Assembly (NCBI RefSeq): GCF_016213215.1
Contig: NZ_JACRAW010000155.1
Coordinates: 1 to 47,143, forward strand
Reading direction: 5' to 3'
Origin: Bradyrhizobium sp.
Lineage (GTDB): Bacteria > Pseudomonadota > Alphaproteobacteria > Rhizobiales > Xanthobacteraceae
Length of the DNA stretch: 47,143 bases
Below the pieces are notes generated by a model. That model saw only the letters and a program-made list of their open reading frames with translations, ran no database searches and had not been told where the DNA came from. Positions 8,196-17,185 of the stretch are shown piece after piece. Within the stretch, counting starts at the first letter, position 1. The number at the start of each line of letters is the position of its first letter. The position numbers and the translations under genes are program-made.

Positions 8196-8255
8196 TCACC
8201 GGTTGCCGAGCACGCTCCAGATGACGAGCAGTGTCGAGATCAGCAGCACGATCAT
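8196..8255 (-). CDS. Possible 19-residue hydrophobic peptide
   Basis: An ATG-initiated frame encodes MIVLLISTLLVIWSVLGNR, a single membrane-span-like peptide followed by a charged tail. It lies 47 bases downstream of the giant AsmA-like gene on the same strand. The codons preceding the ATG in this frame (DWIPHRII) are also protein-like and begin right after a stop, so a non-ATG start is possible. It resembles the many short single-span proteins of rhizobia, but chance cannot be excluded. Confidence 0.25.
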   Translation of the reverse strand: MIVLLISTLLVIWSVLGNR

Positions 8256-8302
8256 GATGATGCGGTGAGGGATCCAATCTCATCGCGCTTTGGGAGCTGA
8301 CG

Positions 8303-11300
8303 TCAGTTGTTGGGCGGCAGCTCCATCGGCGTATTCTGCTTGCCGGTGTTGAACTCGAAGATCTTTCGCAGCAGGCCCGGCGCCATCGCCGAAATCGGAT
8401 TGACGCGGATCACCGGCGCACTCGGCGTGCCGACCACCTCGTAGGTCACACCAATCAGTCCTTCGTTGCTGCCGGCGCCGAGGAATATACCAAACAGCGG
8501 AATCTGGCCGAAAATGTTGTTTAGCCCATATATCGGAACAAAGGTGCCGCTCATGCGCACCTGGTTGCCGGGATAGTCGATGGTGCCCTCGATGGTCACA
8601 CCGATGATCGGTCCCTTGACGACGCCGTCGCGGATGGAGAGCACGCCATTCTGCCGGGTGAATTCGGCACGCAGGGCCGAGAAGCTAACACCGTTCTGGG
8701 TGCCGGGCCCGCCGGCTACGACGCGATCGAGCGCACTCTCGCCCTTCACCACGAAGTCGCGCACATTCATCAGACCTTCTCTCGGCGTGGCGGGCTCCGA
8801 TGTCGGGGGCTCCATTGCCAGCGTGAGCTGACCGCCCACGGCTTTCGAATAGGTATCGGTGAAACGCAGGAAGGCGCCCGCGTCGTTGGTCTGCAGATAG
8901 ATCACCTCGCGGTTTCCCTGCGCGCGGCCCCGCAAATCGGCAGTCACGGGGGTGTCGCGTCCGATCTTGCCGCTCAGCGTGAAGGCCCTGATCGCGCCGT
9001 TCCGCCGCGACATCTTGGCATCGACACTGCGCAATGCTTCGCCGTAGAAGCCCGCCACCGCGCCGAGCTTGACGTCGATGTCGAAGTCGACGTTCTTCAG
9101 CTTGCTCTTGCTGTCGTCCTTGCCGGAACTGCCCGAGATCGCGGATTTCAGGAAGCCGCGTCCGTCGAACACTTCGCCCCGCATCGTGCCCTTCACGACT
9201 CCATCCGAATTTCGGTCGATCTTCAGCGAAGCCTTGTCGCCGTCAGACGGCGAATAGACAGGGAAGTTCGCGTTCATGAGGTCGCCGTTCTGGTCGATTT
9301 CGAGCGTTCCCTTGATGGATACCCCGCCGCCTTCGACGACGATGTCCTCGATGCGGGTCGACTGGGCCTTCGGCACGACGTTGAAGGTCACCTTGCCGGA
9401 CTTGCCCGGCAGCTTCACCCAGCCGGGCAGGATGTTGTCCAGCTTGATCGAGGTCAGATCGGCCTCGACGCCGAGCCGCGTGTTCTGATCGGGCCCGCCG
9501 ATCTTGCCGGTCAGCTTCACGGGAAGGGCGCCGGTCACGGCCGGACCGAGGTCGAACCCCAGGCGGGCACGGCTCGAATCGTCGAGGGTGGCCTGCAACC
9601 TGACGTCGGCTTCGCCTTCGGCCGGCTTGCGGTAATCCAGCACGGCAGGCTGGCCGCCGATCTTGACGTCGCCCTTGACGTGGTAGCCCTGGTTGTTGGC
9701 GACGACCTTGAGCGAATTGGCCTCCAGCTTCTGGTTCATCACCAGCTTGTCGGCCGCAAAGCCATTGAGATCGGCGGTTACAGAATAGGTGGTATCGGCC
9801 TTGGTCAATTCGCCCTTGACCGGCATGCCGAGATTGATGGTCGCCGAGAACGCTCCCTTGCTGTTGTTGGGATCGACGAACGTTGCGGAAAGATCGCTCA
9901 AGCGGTCGGAGGCGAGGATTTCCGCCGCCGCCTGTACCGGGCCTTCGACGCGAAAGCGGCTCTTCGACGGCGATGGCTTCGGCGCCATGTCGGGCACCTC
10001 GAACACGAAGTCCGAAACCGTGAGCTTGCGGCCGGCAGGCGTATCGGCAATGCCCTGACCGATCGTCACCGTGGCGGTGCGCCCGGTGACGCGTGCCTTC
10101 AGGTCGGCATCGCGGACCGAGGGCATCCCATCCACGGGATGGACCGCCACGCCGCTGGCCACGATGTTGACCGACAGGCCGTCGTCCGGAATCGGCGGCC
10201 CCTTGCGCGAGAGATTTCGCACGGGCGAATTGACTCCGACCTCGATGCGCTGCAGCGAACCGCGCTCGATGCGTTCGATCACCCATTCGCGCACTTCCGG
10301 CACGATCAAGGTCGGCCACATCCGCTTCAGTGCGGAGGCCGACATCGGCGTGCCCGCGAAACCGAGCGTCAGGCGCGGCTCGCCGGAATAATCGACAGTG
10401 CCGGTACCCGCGATGCCGATCTCGCCATTACTGATATCGGCTTGCGTCAACAGCAGGCGCTTATGGTCCGTATCGAAGCGCAAGCCGATGGCGATGCGGT
10501 TGAAGATCAGCGGCGGTTCGTCGTCGATGCCGGCCAGCACGATCGTGCCGCCCGAAAAGCCGAGCTGCCAGTCGTTGATCCTGTCATTGGGCGGTTCGAG
10601 GTGAGCCAACAGCGTGATGCGGTTGGCACCCGAGATGACCTTGAAGGGCGCCACCAGCACGCGCCGTCCGGAATCCCACTCGACGTTGATTTCCGCCGAG
10701 TCGACCGCCATCGGATAATCAGGCGTGTCGGTATCGATGATGGTGCCGGCGCCCGCGAGGATCTTGCCGCGGAAAAAGGTCGGCAGGCCGTCCCGTCCGA
10801 GTTCACCCTTCAGTTCGCCGGTCAGGGGCAAGTCCGCGCTGTAGGTCAGATCCTTCGGCCGCAGCGCCAAGAGGATATTGGCGGTGGAAACCCTGTCGAC
10901 GCGGATGTTGACCGACCGCACGCCGTTTTCGGCGGGCCCGACGACCACGCGCAGCAGCCACGGCCGCTTGCCCTCCTGGCCCAGGCTCAGCGCGACCCCG
11001 CCCCCGCTCGGCCGCCGCAGGCTCAGGCTGATGTTTTCAAAGGTCCATTTGTTGCCGCGCTGCTGGTCGTCGACAATCAGGTTGCCGTTCTTCAACCCGA
11101 TCTCGTTGAGGTTCTGGCCGTCGAGACCTGTCATGCTCAGGCTGTCGAGCCAGTCGAGACCCGCCAGGATGCCGCTCTGCGCGCTGTTCGCCGACGTCGA
11201 GGTCGCGCCCGGCGGCGCGATCGGCCCCGGGCGCGGGAAGGTGGGCGGAAGTCCCGCCTCTTTCTTTGAGGCAACGCCGGTTGCGAGCGGTTTGGCGGTA

Positions 11301-11911
11301 TCGCCCGCGGATACCGTAACGTAGCCATCCGGGGTGATGCGGATCGCGAGTTCGGCATCGACGAGGCTCAGGGTCTCGGCGCGCAGGCGTCCCATGAACA
11401 ACGCCGGCCCGGAGAGCTTCACTTCGGCTTTGGGTGCGCTCGCGACGATGACATGGTCGCGATCCCGCACGATGATGTCGCGGATACGTACGGCGATGCG
11501 GATCCGCCCTGCCCGCTCGATCTGGGTCCCGCCGATCTCGACCGTATTGCCGAGACCGATATTCTCTTCGATGGCTGCGGCCAGCCACGGGGTGGCGATG
11601 TTGAGGTTGATCGGCCCGGCGCCAAGTCGCCACCATAGTGCGCCGAAACACCCGGCGACGATCAAGACCAGAACCGCGATCACGACGGCGAGGCGCTTTA
11701 CCCAGCGCTCGCCCGCAAGCCAGCGATGCGCTGCAGTGAATCTGTCACCGATGCGGTGCAACCCGGAGTTCGAGCCGGACAGCAGGCGGCGCGCACGGTG
11801 GCGTGCCGCCTCCTCGCGTTCCTGATCCCATTCGGCCTCGTCCCACTCGCGCGCGTGCTGCGCGTCGCCGGCGTGCCGATTCAAGTCTTGGGGCGATGTC
11901 TTTCTTGCCAT
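8303..11911 (-). CDS. Large AsmA/YhdP-like envelope protein (DUF3971)
   Basis: About 1,200 residues. A charged cytoplasmic N-terminus of some 70 residues is followed by one membrane anchor (VVIAVLVLIVAGCFGALWW), then a very long beta-rich periplasmic region with repeated AsmA-type segments and a C-terminal AsmA-like domain ending near GLLRKIFEFNTGK. This is the layout of YhdP-family bridge proteins, which form a hydrophobic groove for phospholipid movement between the inner and outer membranes; that function is inferred from the family. I prefer ATG 11911 (MARKTSPQD, preceded by GAGAGA). ATG 12034 would add 41 low-complexity residues. The gene diverges from the peroxiredoxin gene. Confidence 0.85.
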   Translation of the reverse strand: MARKTSPQDLNRHAGDAQHAREWDEAEWDQEREEAARHRARRLLSGSNSGLHRIGDRFTAAHRWLAGERWVKRLAVVIAVLVLIVAGCFGALWWRLGAGPINLNIATPWLAAAIEENIGLGNTVEIGGTQIERAGRIRIAVRIRDIIVRDRDHVIVASAPKAEVKLSGPALFMGRLRAETLSLVDAELAIRITPDGYVTVSAGDTAKPLATGVASKKEAGLPPTFPRPGPIAPPGATSTSANSAQSGILAGLDWLDSLSMTGLDGQNLNEIGLKNGNLIVDDQQRGNKWTFENISLSLRRPSGGGVALSLGQEGKRPWLLRVVVGPAENGVRSVNIRVDRVSTANILLALRPKDLTYSADLPLTGELKGELGRDGLPTFFRGKILAGAGTIIDTDTPDYPMAVDSAEINVEWDSGRRVLVAPFKVISGANRITLLAHLEPPNDRINDWQLGFSGGTIVLAGIDDEPPLIFNRIAIGLRFDTDHKRLLLTQADISNGEIGIAGTGTVDYSGEPRLTLGFAGTPMSASALKRMWPTLIVPEVREWVIERIERGSLQRIEVGVNSPVRNLSRKGPPIPDDGLSVNIVASGVAVHPVDGMPSVRDADLKARVTGRTATVTIGQGIADTPAGRKLTVSDFVFEVPDMAPKPSPSKSRFRVEGPVQAAAEILASDRLSDLSATFVDPNNSKGAFSATINLGMPVKGELTKADTTYSVTADLNGFAADKLVMNQKLEANSLKVVANNQGYHVKGDVKIGGQPAVLDYRKPAEGEADVRLQATLDDSSRARLGFDLGPAVTGALPVKLTGKIGGPDQNTRLGVEADLTSIKLDNILPGWVKLPGKSGKVTFNVVPKAQSTRIEDIVVEGGGVSIKGTLEIDQNGDLMNANFPVYSPSDGDKASLKIDRNSDGVVKGTMRGEVFDGRGFLKSAISGSSGKDDSKSKLKNVDFDIDVKLGAVAGFYGEALRSVDAKMSRRNGAIRAFTLSGKIGRDTPVTADLRGRAQGNREVIYLQTNDAGAFLRFTDTYSKAVGGQLTLAMEPPTSEPATPREGLMNVRDFVVKGESALDRVVAGGPGTQNGVSFSALRAEFTRQNGVLSIRDGVVKGPIIGVTIEGTIDYPGNQVRMSGTFVPIYGLNNIFGQIPLFGIFLGAGSNEGLIGVTYEVVGTPSAPVIRVNPISAMAPGLLRKIFEFNTGKQNTPMELPPNN

Positions 11912-12202
11912 TCTCTCTCGGTGCACGCGTCCATCGTGAGATGGACTGCCGCCATGGCCCCGGCCGTCAACAGGTGACGAGCGCTCCTGTGCCGGCATCG
12001 CTGCCAATCCTTGACTGTTCCTGCTGTTCGTCATCTCGCCCCATGAGCACGTTCAACGAGCAGAGGGGTGGCGCGTCGAAATCCTTGTGACCATAATCCG
12101 ACACCGCCAGACTTGCCCATCCAAGGGTTCGAATCCGGCATACCGGGCGAGAGCTGCAATACCGTATTGGTTGACCCGCGGAAAGCGACGAAAGGAAGGC
12201 GT

Positions 12203-12883
12203 ATGTCCAAGAAATCGCGCAAGAAATCGTCCAAGACGCCCCCCAGCGGCCCAATTCGGCAACAATCCACGACGTCTGCAAAGGCAAAGCCCGGACAATC
12301 CCGTCGGGCGGCAAGCGGCAAGACAGTCAGGCAGCGCCAGTCAGCAGCATCGCAAAAGACACCCCATAAACAATTAAGCCCTGCGAAATCGGCCGCAGCG
12401 CCGCGACAGGCCATCGCGACCGGGCTTGCCGAGGGCGCCAAGGCTCCCGCCTTCCGACTGCCGCGCGACGGCGGCACCACGGTTTCGCTGGCCGACTACG
12501 CCGGAAGGAAGCTGGTCCTGTTCTTCTATCCTCGCGCCAACACGCCCGGCTGCACCAGGGAAGCCATCGATTTCACCCGCCTGGCGGACGCCTTTGCCGA
12601 GGCGGGCACAGCGGTGCTCGGCATCTCAGCCGATTCGCTCAAGGCCCAGGAGGCCTTCCGGGATAAGCACAAACTGGCGGTTCCCCTGATTTCTGACGAA
12701 ACGCACCAGATGCCGGAGGCCTATGGCGCCTGGGGCGAAAAATCGATGTACGGCAAGACGTTCGAAGGAATTATTCGCACCACGCTTCTGATCCGAGCCG
12801 ACGGCAGGATTGCGCGCGTCTGGCGCCGCGTCCGGGTCGACGGCCATGCGGACGAAGTCCTGGCGGCAGCCCGCGCCATTTGA
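12203..12883 (+). CDS. Peroxiredoxin (Bcp/PrxQ type) with basic N-terminal extension
   Basis: 226-residue peroxidase of the AhpC/TSA family. The peroxidatic site is YPRANTPGCT with Thr114 and Cys117. The fold runs from KAPAFRLPRDGG to the C-terminal HADEVL. Bcp normally has a resolving cysteine five residues after the first; here that place is Ile122 and no other cysteine exists in the protein, so it must work as a one-cysteine enzyme or use an external thiol. The first 75 residues are Lys/Arg/Ser/Gln-rich, look disordered and could bind nucleic acid or membranes. The start at 12203 follows AAGGAAGG; the upstream reading at 12068 is not conserved-looking. Confidence 0.88.
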   Translation: MSKKSRKKSSKTPPSGPIRQQSTTSAKAKPGQSRRAASGKTVRQRQSAASQKTPHKQLSPAKSAAAPRQAIATGLAEGAKAPAFRLPRDGGTTVSLADYAGRKLVLFFYPRANTPGCTREAIDFTRLADAFAEAGTAVLGISADSLKAQEAFRDKHKLAVPLISDETHQMPEAYGAWGEKSMYGKTFEGIIRTTLLIRADGRIARVWRRVRVDGHADEVLAAARAI

Positions 12884-13000
12884 CCAGTTTCCGGCCAACC
12901 CGTTTGAGGGAGCCTGTTTTCGGAAAATTAACCATGCCCGGCCCAGATTGCTCGCACAGTTGAGCCGTAGGACCTGTCTCCGACCGGCGCGAGAGTGTCG

Positions 13001-14347
13001 ATGTCGAATCGTCCCGGTCATTATTCAAACTACCCCCAACATCATGCACACGATCGCGGCCGGCCGTTGGCGCGACGCACGGCCGGCGCCACGGCCGCTT
13101 GCGCCGTAGCCAGTCAGGACGACTACACCCTTGTTCATGCCGGCAAGCAGGTTCGCATCGGCCCGGTCGTATTCTGGATCGTGGTCGGCACCGTGGTGCT
13201 GCTCGGCGCCTGGTCGGCCGCAACGGCTACCTATTTCGCGTTCCGCGACGACGTCTTGACCCGGCTGATCGCCCGTCAGGCCGAGATGCAATATGCCTAC
13301 GAGGATCGCATCGCCGAGTTGCGGGCCAAGGTCGACCGCGCGACCAGCCGGCAATTGCTGGACCAGGAGCAGTTCGACCAGAAGCTCGAGCAGATCGTGC
13401 GGCGCCAGACAGCGCTCGAGTCGCGCGCCACCGCGCTGGGCGCCATGCCCGATGTGACCGGATCGATCCCGACGCCGTCACGTCCCTCCTCTGCCGCGGG
13501 TGCGGGCACGCCGAAACCCTCGCCGATCAGCGACACCGTCATCTTTGTCGCGCCGCCGGATCGTGAAGCCCGACTGGAGTCGCGCACGCCCGTCGTTCGA
13601 GGTCCTCAGCCGAACCAGTTCGCCAAGGGCCAGGGCGTCGACAATATCCTTGTGCGCCTGCAGAACTCGCTCGACCAGGTCGAGAAGCGCCAGATGGCAG
13701 CGCTCGGGGCGTTCGAGGACGGAATGGAGTCGCGCCTGCGCCGAATGCGCGCCGTCATCACCGATCTCGGTTTAGACATGGCGGAGCTGGAAGCCGCAAC
13801 TCCACGCGCGCCGGTGGGCGGCCCGTTCGTCCCGGTGAAATTGTCGCCGAATTCAGGGCCTTTCGAACGCCAGCTCTATCGCATCAACCTCAACCGCGCC
13901 GAAGTGGAACGGCTGAACCGCACCCTGGCACTGGTGCCATATCGCAAACCTGTCGTCGGCGAAGTCGAGTTCACCTCCGGCTTCGGCGTGCGCAGCGATC
14001 CGTTTCTCGGCCGGCCCGCGATGCATACCGGTCTCGACTTTCGCGCCGCGAGCGGTGATCCGGTGCGCGCGACCGCCAACGGAAAAATTGCAACGGCAGG
14101 ATGGTCGGGCGGCTATGGCCGCATGGTCGAGATCGACCATGGCAATGGCCTGTCGACCCGCTACGGCCATCTGTCCGAGATCAACGTCAAGGTCGGCGAC
14201 ATCGTAAAGATCGGCCATGTCATCGGTGCGGTGGGTTCGACGGGCCGCTCCACCGGTCCGCACCTGCACTACGAGACACGGATCGAAGGCGAAGCAGTCG
14301 ACCCGCAGAAATTCCTGCGCGCCGGTGTGCGCCTGAGTGCACGCTGA
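13001..14347 (+). CDS. M23 family metallopeptidase
   Basis: 448-residue membrane-anchored peptidoglycan endopeptidase or division regulator. A short cytoplasmic tail is followed by one membrane span (VFWIVVGTVVLLGAW), a coiled-coil stretch rich in Glu/Arg/Gln around residues 95-145, a Pro/Ser-rich linker, a second helical stretch, and the C-terminal LytM domain. Zn ligands are present in MHTGLDF (His and Asp) and GPHLHYE (HxH), so the domain should be active, unlike degenerate EnvC-type homologues. The family cuts stem-peptide cross-links. GTG at 12995 is an alternative start two codons upstream. Confidence 0.88.
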   Translation: MSNRPGHYSNYPQHHAHDRGRPLARRTAGATAACAVASQDDYTLVHAGKQVRIGPVVFWIVVGTVVLLGAWSAATATYFAFRDDVLTRLIARQAEMQYAYEDRIAELRAKVDRATSRQLLDQEQFDQKLEQIVRRQTALESRATALGAMPDVTGSIPTPSRPSSAAGAGTPKPSPISDTVIFVAPPDREARLESRTPVVRGPQPNQFAKGQGVDNILVRLQNSLDQVEKRQMAALGAFEDGMESRLRRMRAVITDLGLDMAELEAATPRAPVGGPFVPVKLSPNSGPFERQLYRINLNRAEVERLNRTLALVPYRKPVVGEVEFTSGFGVRSDPFLGRPAMHTGLDFRAASGDPVRATANGKIATAGWSGGYGRMVEIDHGNGLSTRYGHLSEINVKVGDIVKIGHVIGAVGSTGRSTGPHLHYETRIEGEAVDPQKFLRAGVRLSAR

Positions 14348-14379
14348 GCCGCTCAGCGACTGGTGGGATCTTGTGCCGG

Positions 14380-14990
14380 GCTCGATGATGATGGGCCGAA
14401 CGAGTTCATCAACATCAACAACGGCCAGCGGGACCGCGATTGCACCCTCACCGAATGGGAGCGGCATTGGGATCGCAGCTGGACCACCGTGTTCGGCCTC
14501 CGCAATGACGCCGTCTGATGAAAACGGGCAACGTGCAGGACTACAACGCCATGATGTTCGGCACTGACGCCGCCGCGTTCAACGCGCTCGACCGCGCCCG
14601 CACCGACATCCGTCTCGACGGCACGGCACCGTCCGCTACGAGCCCGACCAGATCAGCCTCTTCGAGCTAGGCTTCGCGCGCAAGACGCGATCGCCCAACC
14701 CTTACGAGCGCTACGCCTGGTCGACCAATTCGATGGCGACGAAAATGATCGGCTGGTTCGGCGACGGCGCGGCGAATTCCGTGGCCTGCTCAACTTCACG
14801 CAAGGACAGCGCCAGGACGGCATCAATCTTTATCACGTGATGCCGGTCAACGCGAAGCTGGCGCTCGACCACCGGATCGGCGGCTGGACGGACACCGTCG
14901 ATCTGCTCGATCGGGCCTGCGACGCCGCGCGGCGCCGCAGGCCACCGGCTCGGCTTTCGTCACGCGAAACGGCATTGTTGCGGGACGCCA
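14380..14990 (+). pseudogene. Remnant of a TonB-dependent receptor (beta-barrel part)
   Basis: No intact reading frame exists, but consecutive plus-strand fragments in shifting frames spell the end of a TonB-dependent outer-membrane receptor. They are NEFININNGQRDRD with WERHWDRSWTTVFGLRNDAV (to a stop at 14515-14517), then MKTGNVQDYNAMMFGTDAAAF, then VRYEPDQISLFELGFARKT with RSPNPYERYAWSTNSM and IGWFGDG, and finally GQRQDGINLYHVMPVNAKL with LDHRIGGWTDTVDLL. At least three frameshifts are needed and a piece after WFGDG is deleted; the plug domain and barrel N-terminus are missing. The remnant fills the whole 687-base gap before the carbamoyltransferase. Confidence 0.75.
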
Positions 14991-15034
14991 ATTGTGGTTG
15001 ATGCACGACGAAAGTCGCGCAAGGGCATCCCCAA

Positions 15035-17185
15035 TTGGAACTGAAGAGACGAATTGGCCCACGACACCCTAAGTTGGGCGCGGCCGGTTTCCGCCTGGCG
15101 AAAGGCCTGGCCGCGCGCACCTTCGCTGCTGCCGGATTCCACCAGCTCGATTCGGCCTTTGCGCAGCAGCGCCTTTCGCTCGCGCGCGAGAAGCTGGCGC
15201 GCGGCGAGACGCTTTATCTCGCCGGGCTCGGGCCGCCGGGTACGCACAATTCGGGCGTGGCGCTGGTCGAAGTGACCCAGGCGCGCGGGCCACGCCTCAT
15301 CGTCAACAACGAGGAGGAGCGCTTTTCCGGCAACAAGCACACGACCGAATATCCGGCCAAGTCGCTCGACGCCATGGCCGCGACCTTGCGCCATATGGGC
15401 GTTGACGTCGGCGATATCTTTGCCTGGCTCACCTCCTGGGATTATCCAACGCTCGCCGGCACGATCGCCCGCTCGCTGCTGGAGGAAGCGCCGCAGAGCC
15501 TGAAGCTCGCGCGCAATACCGAAGCTGCCGGGTTCGACAGCCGCAGGCTGGACGAGATGACCCGCACGCCGAAGAAGCTCGCGAGGCAGTTCGGCCTCCC
15601 CTCCCGCGTGCCGCTGATCTGCATGCCGCATCACGACAACCATGCCTGGTTTTCGTTCGCGGCCTCCCCATTTGCGGACCACAACGAGCCAGTGGCGATC
15701 GCCGTGCTCGACGGCACCGGCGATCTCGGCTCGATTTCGCTCTACGTCGTCGAGAACGGGGCGATGCGACGGCTCTACTGCAACGAGAGCATGTTCGATT
15801 CACTCGGCGCGTTCTACAGCGTGATCTCCTCCACGCAAGGCGGCTGGACCTGGCTGTCGTGCGAGGGGCGCTACATGGGCGCCGCCGCCTGGGGCAACAT
15901 GGATCGCACCAGCAATCCCTATTACGCCCGCCTGAAGGAGGTCCTGCATCTCGGCCCCAACGGCGAGGTCAGGATCAACCGCGCCCTGGCCAACTGGTAC
16001 TGCGACCCATTCGATCGCCCTTACAAGCGCGCGCTGATCGAGATCCTTGGCGAGCCGCTGCGGCCCGACCAGTTGTGGAATCCCGACGCAGTGCTGCGCG
16101 TCGAGGACATCAAGCACCGGCCCGACACGCAGGACCGCCTCGACAAGGCGGCCGCGACGCAGCTGGTGTTCGAGGACGCCATGATCCACGTGGCGGATCA
16201 CTTGTTGCGCGCGACGGGTGCGAACCGGCTGGTGCTGACCGGCGGCGTCGCGCTCAATGCCGTCGGCAATATGCGGCTGCTTGAACATTTCGACGAGGCC
16301 TGGTTCGGCGCCGCACAGGGCCGCAAAGCGCGGCTGCACCTGTGGGTGCCGCCGGTGCCCGGCGATCCCGGCGTCACCATTGGTGCGGCGTGGCTGTTTG
16401 CGCATCTGGCCGGCAGCCCGCGCGGCGCGCCGATCACGCACGCGTTCTATTGCGGCGACGCGCCGCTGCGCGAGGAGATCGAGGCGGCGCTGAAGACGGA
16501 GGATATCGTCTCGCAGCGCCTTGGCGAAGTCGCCTCAGCGCAGGGGCGCGAGGCCGTCGCCGATCTGATGGCGTTCATGGTGGCGCGGAATGGCGTGATC
16601 GCGCTTTACCAGGGCGCGGCCGAAACCGGCCCGCGCGCGCTGGGCCATCGCTCGATCCTTGCCAATCCCTGCGACGCAGGCGCGCGCGAGATTCTCAACG
16701 AACGCGTCAAGTATCGCGAGGCGATCCGCCCGCTCGCCCCGATGGCAACGCTGGAAGCGGCAAAGCAATTCTTCGAGCTGGAGGAAGGCGCCTCTGACGC
16801 CAGCTACAACGCCTACAACTACATGGTGCTGACAGCGCGCTCCAAGCCTGGCGCGCAGGAGAAGATTCCCGCGGTCATTCACGCCGACGGCACCGGACGC
16901 ATCCAGATCGTGCGCGAGGAGGACGATCCCCTCACCTATGCCTACCTCAAGGCGCTTGGCCGCCGCGTCGGCGTCGAGATGTCGGTCAACACCTCGTTCA
17001 ATGTCGCGGGGCCGATCGCACAGACCCCACACCAGGCGATCGACACCCTGCGCCGCTCCAGGGGGCTCGATGCGGTGATCCTCGTCGCCGGCGACGGCAC
17101 CGCCTATGCCGCCTGGCACGGCGGCGAACGCGACAGCGGACGGTTTACGGGTTGGCTTGCCGGCTGGAAGGCGGCTCACGACTGA
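15035..17185 (+). CDS. NodU/CmcH-type carbamoyltransferase
   Basis: 716-residue O-carbamoyltransferase that moves a carbamoyl group from carbamoyl phosphate, via carbamoyl-adenylate, to a sugar or natural-product hydroxyl. The N-terminal Kae1-like domain has GTHNSGVAL, NNEEERFSGNKHT, the metal-binding MPHHDNHAW, VLDGTGDLGS and GGVALNAVGN. The C-terminal YrdC-like domain has ETGPRALGHRSILA, RVKYREAIRPLAP and VNTSFNVAGPI. No acceptor can be assigned and no nod genes are nearby. The start is uncertain: TTG at 15035 is used and there is no in-frame ATG before the conserved region, so the 5' end may have been altered next to the decayed receptor. Its 3' end overlaps the convergent EamA gene by 41 bases. 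Confidence 0.85.
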   Translation: MELKRRIGPRHPKLGAAGFRLAKGLAARTFAAAGFHQLDSAFAQQRLSLAREKLARGETLYLAGLGPPGTHNSGVALVEVTQARGPRLIVNNEEERFSGNKHTTEYPAKSLDAMAATLRHMGVDVGDIFAWLTSWDYPTLAGTIARSLLEEAPQSLKLARNTEAAGFDSRRLDEMTRTPKKLARQFGLPSRVPLICMPHHDNHAWFSFAASPFADHNEPVAIAVLDGTGDLGSISLYVVENGAMRRLYCNESMFDSLGAFYSVISSTQGGWTWLSCEGRYMGAAAWGNMDRTSNPYYARLKEVLHLGPNGEVRINRALANWYCDPFDRPYKRALIEILGEPLRPDQLWNPDAVLRVEDIKHRPDTQDRLDKAAATQLVFEDAMIHVADHLLRATGANRLVLTGGVALNAVGNMRLLEHFDEAWFGAAQGRKARLHLWVPPVPGDPGVTIGAAWLFAHLAGSPRGAPITHAFYCGDAPLREEIEAALKTEDIVSQRLGEVASAQGREAVADLMAFMVARNGVIALYQGAAETGPRALGHRSILANPCDAGAREILNERVKYREAIRPLAPMATLEAAKQFFELEEGASDASYNAYNYMVLTARSKPGAQEKIPAVIHADGTGRIQIVREEDDPLTYAYLKALGRRVGVEMSVNTSFNVAGPIAQTPHQAIDTLRRSRGLDAVILVAGDGTAYAAWHGGERDSGRFTGWLAGWKAAHD

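Noticed and set aside
12125..12136. GGGTTCGAATCC, like a tRNA T-loop
   Set aside because: The flanking bases do not form a T stem, acceptor stem or anticodon arm; at most a scar of an old tRNA or attachment site.
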